In this document: positions 4,744 through 6,005 of the stretch, in pieces
Layout of the letters: each line of letters begins with the position of its first letter
How positions within the stretch are numbered: position 1 is the stretch's first letter
Origin: an uncultured Collinsella sp.
Lineage (GTDB): Bacteria > Actinomycetota > Coriobacteriia > Coriobacteriales > Coriobacteriaceae
NCBI GenBank assembly: GCA_902465015.1
Contig: CABQLK010000068.1
Span: forward strand, 1 to 6,005
Direction of reading: 5' to 3'
DNA: 6,005 nt
Translations under genes and position numbers: made by a program
Notes under the pieces: generated by a model
Database searches by the model: none
Told to the model about the DNA's origin: nothing
Seen by the model: the letters and a program-made list of their open reading frames with translations, nothing else

Positions 4744-5286
4744 GTGGCCGATCTGTATTTGGTGCGTCATGGGCAGACTGAGTTCAATGTGAAGAACATT
4801 TTGCAGGGCTGGCACGATTCGCCGCTTACGGCGCGCGGGCGCGAGCAGGCGCTGGCGACGCGCGCGGCGTTCGAGGACCGCGGCGTGACCTTTGACCATG
4901 TGTATTCGTCTCCGTTGGGGCGGGCGCGGTGTACGGCAGAGCTGATCGTTGGCGAGGGCTGTTCCATAGAGCTGGTCGATGACCTGCGCGAGTGGCATTT
5001 GGGATCGTTGGAGGGCACATCAAACCGCGAGATGCCGACGCAACCCTGGGGCGATTATCCGGTTGCCTTTGGTGGCGAGTCTGAAGGCGAGCTACGGGTG
5101 CGCATGGTCGCGGCGCTGTCCCGCATCATGACCAGGCCGCAGCACGACTGCGTGCTGGTGGTTTCCCACGGCTCAGCCTGCCAGGTGTTTCTTGAGTATG
5201 TGACTGGCAGGGGAGAGCTACCCGACAACGGTGCCGTGCTTCATTTTGGCTATTGCGACGGGGCGTTTTCGCTCCTTGATTGGTAA
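4744..5286 (+). CDS. Histidine phosphatase family protein (phosphoglycerate mutase-like), first of a tandem pair
   Basis: This 180-residue protein belongs to the histidine phosphatase superfamily, branch 1. It has LVRHGQT (6-12) with R8 and the phospho-accepting H9, QGWHDSPLT (21-29), R60 in PLGRARCT, the acid E83 in LREW, and SHGSA with H142. All catalytic residues are present. The family hydrolyses phosphomonoesters through a phosphohistidine; the QGWxDSPLT form is typical of small GpmB-like phosphatases and does not prove mutase activity. The start is GTG, four bases after GGAGG in GGAGGG (4735-4740). An ATG at 4742 is in another frame. The protein ends shortly after the core fold, about 30 residues shorter than its neighbour. 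It is probably co-transcribed with the next gene, 17 bases downstream. Confidence 0.88.
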   Translation: MADLYLVRHGQTEFNVKNILQGWHDSPLTARGREQALATRAAFEDRGVTFDHVYSSPLGRARCTAELIVGEGCSIELVDDLREWHLGSLEGTSNREMPTQPWGDYPVAFGGESEGELRVRMVAALSRIMTRPQHDCVLVVSHGSACQVFLEYVTGRGELPDNGAVLHFGYCDGAFSLLDW

Positions 5287-5303
5287 CGAACGAAAGGACC
5301 CCT

Positions 5304-5939
5304 ATGAATAAAGACCTGTATCTGGTTCGTCATGGACAGACGATATTTAACCTTAAGCGCATTATTCAGGGCTGGAGTGACTCGCCGCTTACGCAGTTGG
5401 GATGCGATCAGGCGGCGCGTGCCGGCATGTTTTTGCGTGCGCGCGGCATTGAGCCCGATCATGCCTACACCTCCACACTTCATCGCACCGAGCAGACTAT
5501 CGCCAACTTGTGGCCGGGCTTGGCGTACGAGCGCCTGGACGGCCTGCGCGAGTGGTTCTTTGGCGACTTTGAGGCCGAGCGCGTGATGCTTATGCCCGAG
5601 CGCCCGTGGCGCGATTTCTATCGTCAGTTTGGCGGCGAGGGCCAGATGCAGGTGCGCGAGCGCATGGTGGCGACGCTGACCGAGCTTATGCAGCGTCCGG
5701 ACCATGTGTGCGTGCTCGCGGTAAGTCATGGCTCGGCTATCAAGGAGTTTATGGATCACGTGAAGGGCGCGGCGGCAGACGAGCGCGACCGTGTGCCGGG
5801 CAACTGCTCGGTGCTGCACTTTGCGTTTGACGATGCAACCGATACGTTTGACCTGGTCGAAGTCTTTACGCAGGAGGATTACGCGCGCGAGCTGGGGCTA
5901 GAGCCGCTCGTGGCTGCCGCGGGTCCGCAGCGCGGGTAG
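5304..5939 (+). CDS. Histidine phosphatase family protein (phosphoglycerate mutase-like), second of a tandem pair
   Basis: This 211-residue protein is a clear full-length paralogue of the preceding gene product. Catalytic landmarks are LVRHGQT (7-13, R9 and H10), QGWSDSPLT (22-30), R61 in TLHRTEQT, E83 in LREW and SHGSA with H142. Shared non-catalytic stretches such as FGGE and the RMVA helix support a local duplication. The C-terminus is about 30 residues longer (TQEDYARELGLEP and onward), with an Ala/Gly-rich tail that may be flexible. The ATG at 5304 is supported by AAAGGA (5293-5298) five bases upstream; the frame is open to a TTG at 5280 inside the previous gene, but that reading lacks a ribosome binding site. 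Substrate is unknown; candidates from the family are sugar phosphates, phosphoglycerates or nucleotide and cofactor intermediates. Confidence 0.9.
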   Translation: MNKDLYLVRHGQTIFNLKRIIQGWSDSPLTQLGCDQAARAGMFLRARGIEPDHAYTSTLHRTEQTIANLWPGLAYERLDGLREWFFGDFEAERVMLMPERPWRDFYRQFGGEGQMQVRERMVATLTELMQRPDHVCVLAVSHGSAIKEFMDHVKGAAADERDRVPGNCSVLHFAFDDATDTFDLVEVFTQEDYARELGLEPLVAAAGPQRG

Positions 5940-5995
5940 CGCGGACGCAGCGATGCGGATCGCCGACATAATTGCTCGATGCGAAAGGGGCGGGG

Positions 5996-6005
5996 ATGCA
6001 TGCGT
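5996..6005 (+). CDS. Possible start of a further plus-strand gene, cut by the window edge
   Basis: An ATG at 5996-5998 follows AAAGGGG (5984-5990) with a 5-base gap, the same spacing seen for several real genes here. Only three codons (Met-His-Ala) are inside the window, so no product can be named. It lies 57 bases after the second phosphatase gene with no evident terminator between them, so it might continue the same operon. Confidence 0.35.

Noticed and set aside
5250..5819. Minus-strand open frame opposite the second phosphatase gene
   Set aside because: It is antisense to a gene with intact RHG and SHGSA motifs and has a His/Ala-rich translation typical of a shadow frame.

Overview
The window looks like ordinary chromosome from a high-GC bacterium, most likely a gut actinobacterium of the Coriobacteriia, with Collinsella as the best guess. 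This rests on codon usage rich in G/C third positions, strong AAAGGAG-type ribosome binding sites, and the mix of protein families (ArsP_2-type exporter, UPF0178, DUF308, nitroreductase, tandem histidine phosphatases). The genus is a recognition-based inference and no 16S or marker gene is present to fix it.

Layout from left to right. Positions 1-244 are noncoding and partly AT-rich, with several short palindromes and a long GC-rich hairpin. Positions 245-1213 (minus) encode a DEDDh 3'-5' exonuclease with a roughly 130-residue N-terminal extension. A divergent intergenic region (1214-1384) carries four copies of a TAGTTGNCC-like half-site arranged around a plausible promoter for the next gene. 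Positions 1385-2473 (plus) encode a polytopic putative metal exporter (ArsP_2 / 10TM heavy-metal exporter family) with a Cys/His-rich central loop. It ends at a long bulged intrinsic terminator. A facing terminator on the minus strand closes a convergent two-gene minus operon: a DUF308/HdeD-like membrane protein (3123-3725) followed with zero intergenic bases by a UPF0178 (YaiI/YqxD) protein (2640-3122).

A second divergent intergenic region (3726-3989) holds a 19-bp site closely resembling the DtxR/IdeR iron box, just downstream of a candidate promoter for a nitroreductase-family flavoprotein (3990-4661). After a REP-like hairpin come two tandem paralogous histidine phosphatases (4744-5286 and 5304-5939), 17 bases apart. 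The last ten bases may be the start of a further plus-strand gene.

Functionally the window reads as housekeeping and accessory metabolism, not as a defence system or mobile element. No transposase, integrase, CRISPR array, tRNA or rRNA was seen. The most interesting signals are regulatory: two different candidate metal-responsive operators, one in front of a putative metal exporter and one in front of a flavin enzyme. No clearly new multi-gene system is evident.
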